Shown here: positions 1 to 14,839 of the stretch, in pieces | How positions within the stretch are numbered: position 1 is the stretch's first letter | How the letters are laid out: the number at the start of each line of letters is the position of its first letter | Source: Hydractinia symbiolongicarpus | Lineage: Eukaryota; Cnidaria; Hydrozoa; Anthoathecata; Hydractiniidae | Direction: 5' to 3' | NCBI RefSeq assembly: GCF_029227915.1 | Contig: NC_079884.1 | Coordinates: forward strand, 16,494,001 to 16,558,000 | Length of the DNA: 64,000 bases | Notes under the pieces: model-generated | Database searches by the model: none | The model's input: only the letters and a program-made list of their open reading frames with translations | What the model was told of the DNA's origin: nothing | Translations under genes and position numbers: made by a program

Positions 1-598
1 AAGACTTAGTCAAGACTGAGTCTTGAATTTAGCAGCTGGGGGCTAAATTTTAAGCTTTGCGGGTACAAAAATCGCCGAAAAATTGTCTTCCGATTTATCT
101 AGTTATTAATAAAATTGACCAAAAGAAACGCTAAGCTATAACAAAATCTCCTAAGAACATCTTTTATAAGAATCAAATCTCCGTCTTACAAGTCTTATTT
201 TAGATAGATAAAACCACTAAAATTAACAGGGATTAACTACAATAAAGTGAGACAATTGTGAATATATTTCATTATTTATAAACTCCTGCTGTTTCTGCCA
301 ATATCAGGCATATCAGGCCAATATCAGCATGACTAGGTGAATCAAATGATCACACCAGCCATGGACAGCAAAATAAAACACAATAATAACAAAAAAAATA
401 AGAATATGGAAAGATCAGGATAATGAAGATGAAATATACATACATGTGATATGATACAAACACACCTCAACCCATGTATTTGTTCAGATATATTTGTTTA
501 TTCATAGGGCTAAACTCAAGTTTCGTTTGAACTTTGAAAGAAGAATTAAGAAGGGCTTTTTACTGCTTTTTGCATGCTGAAATAGGAAAATGCAACTT
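1..598. other. AT-rich DNA, nothing recognised
   Basis: No open frame, splice chain or repeat structure that I can support was found here. The DNA is AT-rich and low in complexity. Confidence 0.5.
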
Positions 599-1150
599 TC
601 AGTTAAGAAAGTTGCAACCTGGAAAAAGGGGAACGTAATGATTTGGCTTGAAGTCTACACCAGACTTAACAATATCTTCATAACAAAATAAATTTTTTAA
701 CTGATCTTCATCAGGTAAAATAGATGGGTGTGGCAATATACACTGTGTAAAGAAAGTTGTAACAAACTGTAACAAACCGAATTGTGGGTAAAATGTGTTA
801 ATTTTTCTCTTTATTACTGTTGACAAGGCAAGTATTGATAGAAAAGGAAACCATGTCTTGGGGGTACAGTTGTTGATTGCTTCTGCTTTAACTGCCTCCT
901 CAGGAGAAAGAGTCATATCACAAACAATATGGGAAAGGGAAAATCTGAATAAACTTTTCTCAGATATAAAAATATTTGCCTTTTGGTTTTTAAAAGCAAA
1001 TTGAAAACAAGGATGATTGGAATAAAAGGAAGGATGCAAGAAAAGTTCTATGGATGTCAAGATTCTCAAAACATCAACAATAGAATTATCACCTATGCCT
1101 ATACCAACGATGCTGAGCTGTATAGACAGTCTCCTGATGGATTGGATCTA
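599..1150 (-). pseudogene. Degenerate multi-copy gene fragment with a GDCLY motif
   Basis: A minus-strand frame of 156 codons ends at 599. It keeps protein-like composition, including CDMTLSPEEAVKAEAIN and FKPNHYVPLFPG. Just upstream, between about 1070 and 1140, a second frame reads SGDCLYSSASLV and would join the main frame after a one-base shift. GDCLY resembles the catalytic-cysteine box of OTU-type proteases and the N-terminus of vertnin-like proteins. I think this is one copy of a repetitive cnidarian family, but the assignment is by impression only. The frameshift makes it a probable pseudogene. Nothing around it suggests an operon or a host role. Confidence 0.4.
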
Positions 1151-1862
1151 AAAATAATATATTTTACCATGACCTTTTACTCAACAAACTTGTTTCTTAA
1201 TAGTCATTCGAAGAGTTGTTTATTTTCATCACCAACCTTACTTATCCAGATGTCAAGTTCTTGCTTCTAATAACAACACAAATATTAATTGAGAAAGAAT
1301 TCCTCCGCAATGCTGAAAATTCTGTTCAAAGCTCATATTACAAAAACAATACACCTTTATGACAATTCAATTGTACATGCGTTCCTACGGCTCTCCATCG
1401 TTTTACAATATCGGAAAAAAGGAGGTAAAACTCGTGTTTTTATGAGAGTTTGTTAGAGACGAAAGCGTGTTTTCTCCAGTTTTTTAACTTCCGTCGTATC
1501 AATTTCTTTCAAATTTTTAGGAAACGTTAATAATAATAAGATACAACTTATGTGTACTTTTCATTAAAAACAAAACGTGGCAAGAAAAGTTATCACGAAA
1601 AATAGTGTTTTCTCCTTAATAAACTCTTATAAAAGTGTAATGTTTACCTCCTCTGATTGCAAAATAAGCTGCGATGGAGTGTTATTTTTTCCGAATTATC
1701 GTAAAGGTGTATTAGCCCTAGCTATTAGCTAATTAAATCTTTTTGTATTTGGTTTTAATAGTCTGTTGTATAAAGCTCTCCCCAACTAGCTTTTCGTATA
1801 GCAAATATACTGAAAACCTTTAGATAAATGCAAGGTGTGTTGGAGAGTAAAAAACATACTTC

Positions 1863-2130
1863 TCACCTTAAAACAATAATTCCTTTATCCTCACACCTCG
1901 CCTCAGATGGAAGGTATATATCTGGACCTGAATTCCGATGAAGACTTTTACCAACCAAGGGATAAATATCCCCAGACAACAAAAATGCTCGAGAATAAAC
2001 ACTTTCTAAAAGTTCTTTTTGCATTTTACGAACAGATTCAAAATTATCACACTTTAAATCAGTAAGCACCCGCGCCAACATATCTGCTGCAGCCATAATC
2101 AATAATAATACGGAAAGAATCCAAGCCAAA
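1863..2130 (-). pseudogene. Possible first exon of a RecQ-like helicase, decayed
   Basis: On the minus strand an ATG near 2095 opens MAAADMLARVLTDL, continues through KMQKELLESVYSR and GDIYPLVGKSLH, and ends at a good splice donor (AAG then GTGAGA near 1868). The order of a short acidic/helical leader, KMQKELLE and a GDIY..GKS loop recalls the N-terminus of RecQ-family helicases in cnidarians, where a full Walker A loop (G-x-x-G-x-G-K-S/T) would stand. Here the loop has lost residues. No following helicase exon was found between 599 and 1860. Alternatives are a chance open frame or an unrelated first exon. Confidence 0.3.
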
Positions 2131-2201
2131 AGGCGTGAGTCTTTGACTAATCCTGACGGATGGGAGTTAAAACTATAGCCTAACAGGTTATCAGTAACCA
2201 C

Positions 2202-4851
2202 GCAGTACGGAACCTAAATTTCCTTCGCCGGCTGCGGGCCACATATTGTTGGACTACGCATAGAGTGTGAAAATTACGTCACGATTTTGACGTCACAGGC
2301 CCCTTAGGTGAGATGGGGAGGGTTGCGGGCCATAGCTATTTGATTTTTGACTGACTGAGTGACTGATTAGTCAAAATGAATCAGTCAAAATCTGTAAGCT
2401 ATAATTTGCAACCCTCTCAGTCTATATGGTAGCGACGTCACAACTTTGACGTCAACATCGCTATAGGCGAATTGGAGAGGGCTGTGAACCATGGCTTTTC
2501 GCCGTAAAAAAATTACAATTTTTAACGCCCTCCGTTTGCAACGCCTGGATCGTCGACATCTTCGCTTGGCTAACATTTTTCGTCAAATTTACACTTAGTC
2601 ACGCGACTTATCTGACTAACCCTGGATCCGCACCTGTATCTCTATGATGATTATAAGCAAATTATAAAAATCTAATTTTTGACTGGCTTAGAGTTGTAAA
2701 AAAACTTTTATCAGAATGTTATTAAATTTTTGTCAGAATTAGGATCGTCAGATCGTATTATGTAATTGTTCTTATAAGGCGCAATAATTTACAAATTAAA
2801 AAAAGGATTTCACACAAAAAGTTACCGAGTTTGGGTAAGATATAAAATCAAAATAATTTAGGATAATTTAATTATTCAATCAATGTTTTTAGTAGCAAAG
2901 TTTTGTTGCTTTGTAATTTAAACGTTGTTTAAATATATAACAAAACCTATTCATAGGCCTTTCCCGAATTTCTTATATACGTCAAACCCAATTAAAGCGG
3001 TCGATACTAAAAATGGTTTTTATCCCTAAGTTCCTTAGGAAAAGGTAGATCAAATTACTTAATTTCGTAAATATTTCAGTTCGTTAAGTGCCTCAATTCC
3101 GAGCTGAAAGTTACGGTCAAACCCTTTATATAGCCGAGTTTTCCAAGAATAGCCTCGTTTTCAAAATAATTATTTTCTTCAAATCTAAATAAAATCCAAC
3201 AAGAATATTGTATTGCTCTATAAACTACATTTTTTCATGATAATTAAATATTCTATCTGAATATCCTAATTTGAAGAGCACAGAATCATTATCAAATTTT
3301 GGATGACGTCATAATTATTATAATTTATGAAATTAGGGAAAGGTGTATTGCATAATCAATAGCTGAGAATTAAATCCGCGGTAATATGGTATTACTAGTA
3401 TTATCTTGTACGGGTCAACAAATTGCTCTCTTCTTAGAATATAAGAATGAATCACATTAAAATAGTAATTATGTAAATTGCCCTGTGACGTCATTGGTAT
3501 GCTTAATCTAACATCAACAACATCCAAAATGGCGGTTCGCCAAGTACGGAGAATTTCGGTAATTCTTGGAGAGTTCGTTATTATAAGAAATCTTTCTTTT
3601 CTTTCAAGATTAGAAATCACAGTAGTGAGAGATATCATAAATTTACTGATAAAAGCCATATCCAGTCCTCATTTATATTTGGGGTCTATAAACACAGTTG
3701 TTTAAATAGATTAATAGCTTACTTGTGATTTTTCTATAAGTACAAATTTAGTTTCTTTAAATAAATAAAAATAGTTAAACGAACAGTAACTGATAGGCTG
3801 ATGAACACGACACGCTATCCGAACGTCATGGAAATTCCTTAAACAAAGTACCCCTACATTAAAATAGCAAATGGGGCTTGGTTTTGTACTTACCCGCTAT
3901 TAAAAAGGATTTTATTAAGAGATACTATCAGCAGTGCACGATATGGTAATATCAACAATTTGTGGTCACATTACACTTCCATAATTGTCAAAACAATATG
4001 CACAACATTTTTAATTACTGTACGCCCACAGTTATTTATTATTTTTTTCATTCAATTTATCTGGGCACTGAAACTGCTTAGTTTCGACATACTTCGTACT
4101 CATTGTTTTTGATAACAAGAGTAATGCATTATGCAGACAAAAATAAGAAATTTTATCGCTGTTATGTCGACTAATTAGCTGCAAACGTCACTGCGTGCCT
4201 TCAAAACATAACATGCCACACTGCATTAATGGCGTGCAAATTTTATCAAAAACAAGAATGCTGTTAATTTCTGCAAATAGAAATAAACGAACTTGTTCTT
4301 TTGCTCTTTCCACCTATTTTATATAATAAACAAGTTCAAAGCAAATTAAGTAACACGATTGAAACTCACAATGTATCACCACATTAATCAGATGGCATTT
4401 TTAAAGGATTATCTAAAATATCTTGTTGTTTGTAACACCGCATTATTTACAAGCGCAAAACAATAGTAGTTTCGAAACTATTAAAAGTACTATAGGGTTC
4501 TAGGAAGTCTATTGGAAATTATTCGACCGCATAAAACATCTATATGTTATAAAATCTGATATGTTTAAATGGGCCAATCACAATTCGTTTTAAGAACAGA
4601 TTAACCAATTGTAGTTAGGTTACTATTATAGAAACATCTGATTTAGGTAATTGTTACCAAAGTAGATTATAATGTCATTGAGTTGGCAAGGGTTATTAGA
4701 GTAAGAAGTAGTTTTACAGAAGAGGACGTTTTAAAGAAGCCAGGGAAAAACCTGAAAAGTGCTATATAATAACTTCAGAAATTTGATTCATTCCACTATT
4801 TTTTATTTATAAACAAGAAGTCATATTGCATTTATATTAGAGGAAAAGGCA
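2202..4851. other. Intergenic, with a short repeated GC-rich segment
   Basis: No gene was recognised. Between about 2280 and 2510 two related segments repeat the pattern 'gacgtca ... gagggt/ct ... ggccatagct / aaccatggct', partly as direct and partly as inverted copies. This looks like a small decayed repeat. CRE-like TGACGTCA cores occur near 2290, 2440 and 3485. The last 200 bases before 4852 should hold the ETS gene's promoter and 5' UTR, but no clear TATA or initiator was seen. Confidence 0.4.
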
Positions 4852-6999
<2,148 letters not shown>

Positions 7000-8140
7000 A
7001 ACATGGCAATGACATTTACAGGCTTTTTGAACATGTGTACAGGCCCTTTCGTCTACCTTTTCAAGCAAATCTATTCCAATGACCTTCTAAAACGATTTGT
7101 ACATAACACTTTTTTTGTAATTGATGCAGTGCTGGTTACTGTTTAATTGTAAATTTCTCGAGGTTAATATTTCTTTTAAAATCTAGGCATTTTGTTTTAT
7201 TTATACCATTTCAAAAATTTTAAGACTGAAAATTGTGTTGCTTAATTTTATTGATTTACTTTTTGGAAAGTTTTTTTAATGTGATATTATATAACCAATT
7301 AAAGCCACAAGATAGAATAATAGCAAATGATTGACAACAGCCGCAATTTTTTAAAAGGGAAAAAAGAAGCCCAAATCAAAACAGTAGGTGGAACAGGTGC
7401 ACAAAACAAACTGTATGCGGATACGATAATGCTTTAAACAAAAGTGAACAACTTACCTGACACGGGGGACAAAAGGATACTTAACAATGGTCTACAATTC
7501 CAATCGATTATGTTCATATGAAAATTATTCGATAAAAGCTCAATCTTGAAATCTTTATTTTTAGCAGTACAAATTTTACCAGTCATTTGTAATTAATTTA
7601 CACCGAGCAACCTAATTGTAAATTACTCTTTGAATTCAAATTCTGAATTTCTTTGAAGTTAACTCCTGTGTAATCGTTCAATTGTAAGTCAAAGCTCTTT
7701 TTCGTTCGACCATGACAATATTTATAACTCGAATTTTTCATATGAGAAAAAGTAAAAACCAAAAAAATAAAAATAAATAAGTAAATAACAAAGTTTTAAA
7801 TTTTTACTCATCTTGGTCAGTTCCAACTAAAATTTTATTACTGAACGTGTCAAGTTGCAGGATATGCATGCCCTCTCCATCTCTAAAATTGCAATTTCAC
7901 AATCCAAAGAATAATATAAGCATACAATTTAAGTAAAAAAAAGGATTGTCAAGGCAAATCTTCCCGTTAGCACATTCCTTTAAGCATCCAGCATTTATTG
8001 GTTCATTTTAACACGTACTGCGAATTTTAACACGTACTACGAATCTTTAGGGTTGTCCTTATAATCATGATACTTTCTTATAAGCATATTGAGCTGTATT
8101 TTGGCGATTTTGTAAACATATATTCTTCGTTGTTTCTTTA
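7000..8140. other. ETS 3' UTR and intergenic DNA
   Basis: This follows the ETS stop codon. Polyadenylation-like AATAAA signals occur (for example near 7770). No frame or repeat was recognised. Confidence 0.4.
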
Positions 8141-8307
8141 GACAGTTTTGATGTAAGTGACGACTCATTCACCATTCTATTTTCAAAAGAGAAAAATGTA
8201 ACATAATGAAGGAAGTAGAAAACGAGTAAAAGGTTGCTTTAAAAGGGCATTTTAAAAGGGCATTTTTTTTTAAAATTAAATCAAGCAAATTTTGTATTAT
8301 TTTTAGC

Positions 8308-8465
8308 AGCGTTATAGTTGCTTTGCTCAAATTCTAAATACTAAGGCGGTGTTGGATAAAGAAAATCTTGATGCTAAAGAAGACGAGGTTGGCGATACAG
8401 ACATTTTGATCGAACTGACTTACCCTCAATCTGGTAATGCAGATAAAGTACTGGAAATACTATAA
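8308..8465 (+). CDS. Possible terminal coding exon of an unknown gene
   Basis: After a good acceptor (TTATTTTTAG) a frame of about 50 codons reads QRYSCFAQILNTK, then an acidic stretch (AKEDEVGDTDILIEL), and ends VLEIL before a TAA. A second open segment at about 8142-8200 (SFDVSDDSFTILFSK) would join it only through a weak donor. I recognise no domain. The codon content looks protein-like compared with its surroundings, but no upstream start was found, so this may be a real 3' exon of an unrecognised plus-strand gene or a relic. Confidence 0.3.
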
Positions 8466-11040
8466 AGCTACATAATATTCATTGACAACGGAAAGTGCAT
8501 TCTGCGATAAAACTTAAAGAGAGCGAAAATTAAAGGAATAGACATTCCTAGTAAACGATTGTTTCGTCTCGCATTGTATTTTCGTAATAATAACCGTCTC
8601 CATAAATGGTCTCTCTAACCCTGTAGTTTAATTGTTATAAATATAATAAAAAAAGCGAATTTGCATACCAACGCAGCTTAAATACTCTGGGAGGAAAGAG
8701 TTATCTGGCGACTAGAGCAAATATAATATCCATATATATCTACCTTTATTCAGCCATCGGAATTCTGATTTTTTTTACGAGTTGGCTTAGTTAGAGTTCG
8801 AATTTAAAATAATGTAAAAAAAAAATAAAAAAAAATAATGTCTTTTAATCATGCAGGCGTTAATGAATAGCGAAAAAGGGAAAATAAACCATTGTTTGCC
8901 GTATTTTGCTTTTGACTAAAACGTACTTTGGATTGCATTTACAACAGTATAACGCGTAGATTTTTGTAAATTTTTCCCGAGCTGATTAGATAAATAAATA
9001 AATATGGACATGTTATATGTTAATAAATCTAACCCTATTCGTTCTGGGGTTTTTTTAAGCACATTATAACTGGAAGAGGGGCGCTTCTTCATAACTTTTG
9101 AAGGCTTTTTCAAATTGAATCAAATTTGGTAAACGCATTCTTGGTACACGTATCTTTGCCTATGACAACATTTTTTCTGTGACGTCATTGGACGCTTCAA
9201 ATTTGTCCAAAATACCACTATCTGCTTAAAATACAATTACTTTAGTTCTAGAACGAATTTTAACATTTAGTGTAAAGTCTCTGGTAGCTAAATTAAAGTT
9301 ATTTAACCCTTTTCCGGGTCTTCCATCATTCGCATGAGAAAATGGCAAAAGTTCCGGTTATGGTTATGTTTTTTCCGATTTTAAAATCAGAAAAAAACGC
9401 GAGATCGGATTATTTACGTGTCGAAAATATACATAACGATTCCCCTTAATGAAATAAAGGTGTGTTGTAAGTTTTAAGTTATCAGCATAATCCCAACAAA
9501 AGTTATTATATTTTCTGATTATAAGGATTTCATAGAAATTTAAGGGGTAGTTTCGAGTAATAGCTAATATCTAATATGTAACAGGTATAGGACCTAAAAC
9601 ATTTGACATGCAGGTGTCTGATAGCTAAATGTAAAAACTTAGTACGTACCACAAACATACAGCATAGAGTGGGGAAGGGGGTAGAAAGATTTCCATTTTA
9701 AGTTGAAATGAAGTGAATACAAACAGTGCAACTTTAACGTTTTGATTAAAATGGTAAACTTAACTTGTTCAATAAATAAAAAGTAAACTTACTTCGTTTA
9801 TTCAACCCCCAACCCCTAAACCCACATTTCTACCCCCACCAGCCTTACTGTTCTTTGACTGCTTAAGATAAAAATTGAAGAAATTATTTATTTTGAAAAA
9901 AATTCGCATTTTTGCCGAGTCATAATCCAAGAATGATTTGTTTTTTTATATCCAAAAATCGCCCACATAGTACATGTCATTATAAAATAACTTGTTTTTG
10001 ATTAGGAGTATTTCTACAATCTGAGGTTTCCTGTTCATATTTACTTTCAGCTTTGCAATTAATGATTGGTCATACCGTAGCTTTGTTGCTATGAAGTTAT
10101 AATTAGCTACTTCCAAAAGCAAAATTTAGATATGGCGATGTGGCCAAATAATAAAAGTTTAGAGTAATTCTAATTACGCCATTTAACAACTTCCATATTT
10201 ACGGAGAGCTATTTTTTAAGATCACCTGCGTCTCTTTTATATATAAAAACAAAATATAAAAACAGCACATGCCAAGTTATATTTTTCACTTTTTTTATAA
10301 ATTCTTAAAAAATACATTTAAAAAAAAAGGAATTTGATACATTTTTATGAATCAAACAATTAAGTTAGGATATTTCGTGCGTGCCGTAGCACTACTTGGT
10401 TTTGACGCACAATTTGACCAAATACGGTCATTATTATAGAAGAAGTCGTGAAATATATTTGTTTTTTCTTCTCAGAACAAGCCAAATCCAAGGCGCCTCG
10501 GAATTTTACGAATTATGCAACCATACGAAGACCGGGGGTCTAAGATTTAATACAGATGTCTAAATGTAAACAAAACACACAGACAAAAAACAATATAGAC
10601 GATTAATCAAAATCTCCCTAATAACCCTCTTCAAGCTATATCAGGAAAATGATGGCATGCTATGTTAATGAATTAAGCTTTAATTACTAATTAACAAGCG
10701 CCAGAAGAAACAAGTTTGTCAGTACGTGCTGAAACTATGCTGACAGAGAAATGCGTCATGTGTGAAAAGCGTTTCCTTTCATCGAAACCCATGTTGTTTT
10801 TCGTTGTACAAATGCTGATGATACGACTACGTACGATTAAAAAAAACAAGAAAGTTTGAAACAGAAAGTGCAAATCAGTTATTTTGTAGTCTTAATAAGT
10901 CAGGATTATAAAATTAGAATCTGATTTTCCACAAGCTTTTACTGAACAATTTTGATTGATACGTTAGAAGATTAGGCGTCAATATAGAAAAAAGGTGTGA
11001 TATTTGAAAATTCTTTTTAATGACAAAAACTTTATTTTGA
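8466..11040. other. Intergenic, no gene recognised
   Basis: AT-rich DNA with scattered short frames, none with motifs or splice support. A short purine-rich open segment follows a CTTCTCAG acceptor-like site near 10475, but no partner exon was found. Confidence 0.4.
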
Positions 11041-11050
11041 AACATTAATG

Positions 11051-11220
11051 TACAGTGGAATCTCGATATAACGAACCCCCAATATAGTGGACATTGCGAT
11101 ATAACCAAAGCCCATCGCCCTTGGATTTAGCGTTAAAAAAGTCTTATAAATCCTTTCTATATAACGAGCCCCTGATATAGTAAACTCTGGATTTAACGAA
11201 TCAAATTTTACGGGATTTAC
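11051..11220. repeat. pogo/Tc1-like terminal sequence
   Basis: TACAGTGGAATCTCGATATA starts this stretch. The theme 'ATATAACGAxCCC' then recurs three times (11070, 11100, 11160). The TA plus CAGTGxAATCTCG...ATAACGA pattern resembles terminal repeats of pogo/Tc1-mariner elements. No transposase frame is next to it. Confidence 0.4.
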
Positions 11221-11258
11221 ATGTAGGGCTAAATAAGGGCCCTACATGTAAATCCCGT
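11210..11258. repeat. Perfect 20-bp inverted repeat at the satellite edge
   Basis: Arms 11210-11229 and 11239-11258 are exact reverse complements around a 9-base spacer (ACGGGATTTACATGTAGGGC on the left). The right arm is also the start of the satellite monomer, so the left arm is an inverted piece of that monomer. Confidence 0.85.
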
Positions 11259-13070
11259 GCTACCACGATCCCAGGCAATTAGCCATCGGTCTAGTCCTTC
11301 CAGTCTTAATGGAATGCGACGTTCCAAGTTCTTTTTCATAGCGCTAGCTTCTTAGAACACCGACAAGGGCATGTAAAGGCCTCAAAAAATGTAATACGGT
11401 TTTTTGCTGTTTAATAAGATCCTTACACGTAAACCACGTGCTTCCACGATCCCAGGCATGTGGCCATCGGTCTAGGCCTTGCAGTCTAAATGGATTGCCA
11501 CGTCCCAAATCGATATACTTTGGATAGGGGCCTTAGAACACTGCCAACTGCGAGTACAGGCCTCCGAAGTACGTAATACGGTCTTTCGTTTCCTGGTAAG
11601 AGCTATACACGTAAATCACGTATTTCCTCGAGCCCAGACAGATAACAATCGGTCTGGTCCTTCCAGTTTCAATGGCCTTCAACGTCCCAAGCCGTTTCCC
11701 TTAGCGCCAGGCTCTTAACACAGCCAACAGCGTGAACAGACCTCCAAAGGCTGCAATATGGCTATTTGCTGCCTAATAAGGGCCTTACAGGTAACTCATG
11801 TCCTTCCACCATTCAGACAGGTGGCCATCCTTGGATTACTGCAAACGACGTGCACAGGGTTCCAAATACTGGATTACGTTATATTCCAGCCCAATAATGA
11901 TCCTACACGTAAGTCACGTGCATTCGCGATCTCATGCAGATGGCCATTGGCGTGGTTCTTCCAGTATCAATGGACTAGGACGTCCTAAGTCATTTCTCTT
12001 AGCGTCAGGCTCATAGATCACCGTCAAGTACATGCACACGTCGTCAAAGACTGCAATATGGCTATTTGCAGTCTAATAAGGGCCCTAAACGTAAATCATC
12101 TCCTTCCACGATTCCAGGCAAGTGGCCATAGTTACAATCGTCCAAGTCTTAATTGACTGCCTCGACTCAAATGGCTTTCCTTAGCGCCCGGGTGTTAGAA
12201 CACCGCCAGCTGCGTGTACAGGCGTACAAAGGCTAAATAACGGTTATTAACTGCCTAACAACAGACCTACAAGTAAATCATGTGCTTCGACGAGACCAGG
12301 CAGGTGGCCATTGGTCTAGCTCTTCTAGTGTAGATGGTCTGCAACGTTTCAAATCGTTTTCCTTAACACCAGGTTATTAGAACAGCGCCAACTACGTGTA
12401 CAGGCCTCCAATGGCTGTAATACGGTCATTTGCGGCCTGATAATAGCTCTACACCTAAATCACGTGCTGTTATGATCCCGGGCAGGCAGTCATCGGTTTA
12501 GTCCTTCCAGTCTCTATATACTGCAACGTCGCATGTGGCTTTCCTTTGTGCCACGTTGTTAGATCACCGCAAACTACCTGCACAGGCGTCTAAATGCTGA
12601 AATACAGTCTATTGCAGCCTAATAATGACCCTACACGTAAATCGCGTGCTTTCATGATCTCAAGCAGGTGGTCATCGGTCTACTCCTTCTAGTCTTAATA
12701 GCCTGCCAGGTCCCAAGCCGTCTTTCTTCACGCCAGGATTATAGAACATCGACAAGAGCGTGTGAAGAATTCCAAGGGCTGCTATACGGTTATTTGCTGC
12801 CTGAAAAGAGACCTGAAAGTAAATTACGTGCCTCCACGATCCCAGGCAGGTGGCCATCGGTCTAGGTCTTCCAGTCTCAATGTCTGAAACGTCCCAAGTC
12901 GTTTTCCTTAGCGCAAGGCTCTTAGAACACCGATAAGATCCCAGATTATTAGCCATCGGTCTAGTCCTTTTAGTGTCAATGATTCTCAACGTCTTAGGTC
13001 GTTTTCCTTGGAATCAGGGCTTTAGAACACCTTCAACAGTCCTCCAAATGCTGTAATACTGTCTATTGTA
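11221..13070. repeat. Degenerate ~180-bp tandem satellite, about ten monomers
   Basis: A landmark of the form CCTACACGTAAATCACGTGC recurs near 11240, 11412, 11590, 11782, 11900, 12082, 12265, 12445, 12629 and 12811. Most spacings are 172-190 bp; one is about 118 bp. Each unit also carries 'GATCCCAGGCAGGTGGCCAT', 'CGGTCTAGTCCTTCCAGTCT' and 'CTTAGCGCCAGGCTCTTAGA'. Monomers differ at many sites, so the array is old. Open frames across it are repeat artefacts. Confidence 0.85.
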
Positions 13071-13351
13071 AGTAGTTCTATACTTGATCATTTCGAATTT
13101 AACGGCAAAATCCTCGCGTCAGAGTCCCTCCGCAGCTACCCTTTCGAAATCTCCTAAAATGAGTAATCACGTGACACGCTTACAAAAGCAAAAACTGACG
13201 CATGCGCGGAACACAGTTTCAAAAAGCTCTCCCCGAAATCCGGCCGCATCCGACGCCATCGAGCTATAGTTAAGTAGAGGGGGGGGGATGTCCCTACTAA
13301 ATCCACGACCCTTGATTTCTAGGTGAGAATCTTTTTTTATATTAAGGAGAA

Positions 13352-13540
13352 ATGAGTTGGTTAAGAAATGCAATGAGCAAACTATACAGTGTTGTATCAG
13401 CGCCAGTAGCAGACACTCGCGAAGCCCTTACCAATCGACTGAAGAACGTGCGAGATACTGTTACTCTTTATTACAACAGAGCAAAAGAAATTTCGACAGA
13501 GACGATGCTCCACGATGCGACGACGGCGAAGGAGGGTATG
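13352..13540 (+). pseudogene. Truncated N-terminus of a Polinton-like element protein
   Basis: An ATG at 13352 opens MSWLRNAMSKLYSVVS, followed by APVADTREALTNRL and a VRDT..LYYNR segment, about 60 residues of credible protein. I associate this leader with uncharacterised proteins of cnidarian Polinton/adintovirus-like elements. Near 13540 homology stops and the sequence becomes the antisense of the next, opposite-strand gene, so an internal deletion has fused two gene ends. The remaining in-frame codons to 13633 are antisense read-through. Confidence 0.5.
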
Positions 13541-13544
13541 TATA

Positions 13545-14170
13545 ATTGTCTGCACCAGAACCAACCAAAGACGCTTTTGCTTGTGTCTGTGAGCCAAGTA
13601 TCAAGACAACGCATACTCGAACCCTTTCACTAAGTTTGGTCAATCCTTCCGATGTAAGATCTTGGCTTGTAGGCATAATAAATTTCACGTAGTCACCATC
13701 TTCCTAAGGCCACCATTCTTCGTTGATAAGTGAAGCACCTACTGCTTTGAACTTATACATACCGTACTGCACCGTACTCGCGACACATTTGTGTAAATCC
13801 AGATGTTGAATAAGGATTCTTGTACTGGCTAAATCCATCATCAAAAGGGATTGGCACTTTCATTCTTCCTAGTATACGCCGCATGTGGTAGTACACATGT
13901 AATCGAAAGATAGAGTTGACAAGTGGTAAAGATTCCGTCATATGTTTTACACAGTTTCACAGTGGTGTCCTTGCGCGATGTGTTGCAAAATTGACCCGAA
14001 TGTTCCAGTAATCCAATGCTTGACCAGTCCATGCAATTTGCAGGGGGTTGTTAAGGTAAGTCGTTGGAACTTTCATGGGATATGAGACTTGGTCGACACG
14101 TACAGATTCTGATGTTCAAGCTTTGTGATTCCCAGGTTCTCCTTGGTTTGATTTGTACTTAACCTAATGT
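13545..14170 (-). pseudogene. Decayed capsid-type gene of the first Polinton-like copy
   Basis: Minus-strand fragments in several frames (13461-13688, 13753-13941, 13841-14032) match, block for block, the longer minus-strand frame at 38438-39768. Shared blocks are IMPTSQ.LTSEGLTKLSE, FDDGFSQYKNPYSTSG and INSIF.FHVYY. The copy carries frameshifts and stops, so it is not expressed as one protein. From its place beside other virion-type genes I infer a minor capsid or penton-like protein, but no fold-defining motif is visible. Confidence 0.5.
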
Positions 14171-14189
14171 TCATCTTTTTTTGTAAAAG

Positions 14190-14838
14190 AAAGATGACAC
14201 GCAATGCCAAGCAACTCTACATCACAGATATCACGAATCCCACACTTTTTAACGATTATCTTGGACAGTGCATGAGGATCGCTCTAAAGTAAGTCAGTAT
14301 ACCACCGACGTGGCTGAACATTGACAGTGACAACGATTTTACTATTAGGAAGGTTTGACCTGACCAGAATGTCACCCGAATCGAGATCATAAATAGTTTG
14401 TATAGGATTGAGGATATAGCGAGTATTTTCAACAAGCAAGCTAATGGAAAAGCTATGGGTTTTTTCTTAAAAAAATGGACGGTGGTCATTCATAGAGCAA
14501 TGCGGAAACTTATAGGTCAGCCTGACGTTAGGAAGTATTTCACAAAGGGGGATTAGGATGGATGGTACAAGACCAATGTTTACACTCGGCCGGAACTTGT
14601 CTGTCCTCTAGTGGATGAAGACAATTGCCTACTTAACGGCAAAATTCTAAGATTCTGGCTATGTTGTCTACCAAGGTGACGGCTTGGGGAGACATGCTCA
14701 CTTGGAATTTTGACACCCCAATCTACCTTCGTCTGAAGGGGTCTACAGACAGGCTCGAGTCTATGCTGACTCAAGAGTTCCATCACGATAAAAATGTAGC
14801 TTTCGTCGACATCACGATGCAGGTACTTGTAGTATAAA
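14190..14838 (+). pseudogene. Decayed copy of the 'LxITDI' Polinton-like gene
   Basis: Starting near 14194 the plus strand reads QLYITDITNPTLF and continues with DYLG, DFTIRKV, RIEII.SLYRIEDIAS, LVCPLVDEDNCLL and TWNFDTPIYL. The intact relative at 39786-40345 has the same blocks in the same order. At least two in-frame stops and several shifts disable this copy. Function unknown; it is divergent from, and convergent with, the same neighbours in both copies. Confidence 0.55.
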
Positions 14839-14839
14839 G

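Noticed and set aside
10691-10873. 60-codon minus-strand frame ending SSGAC
   Set aside because: It looked mildly protein-like, but no partner exon, motif or good acceptor could be found.
11479-12989. Several 60-105 codon frames on both strands
   Set aside because: They repeat with the satellite monomer, have no domain signal, and differ in frame between monomers.
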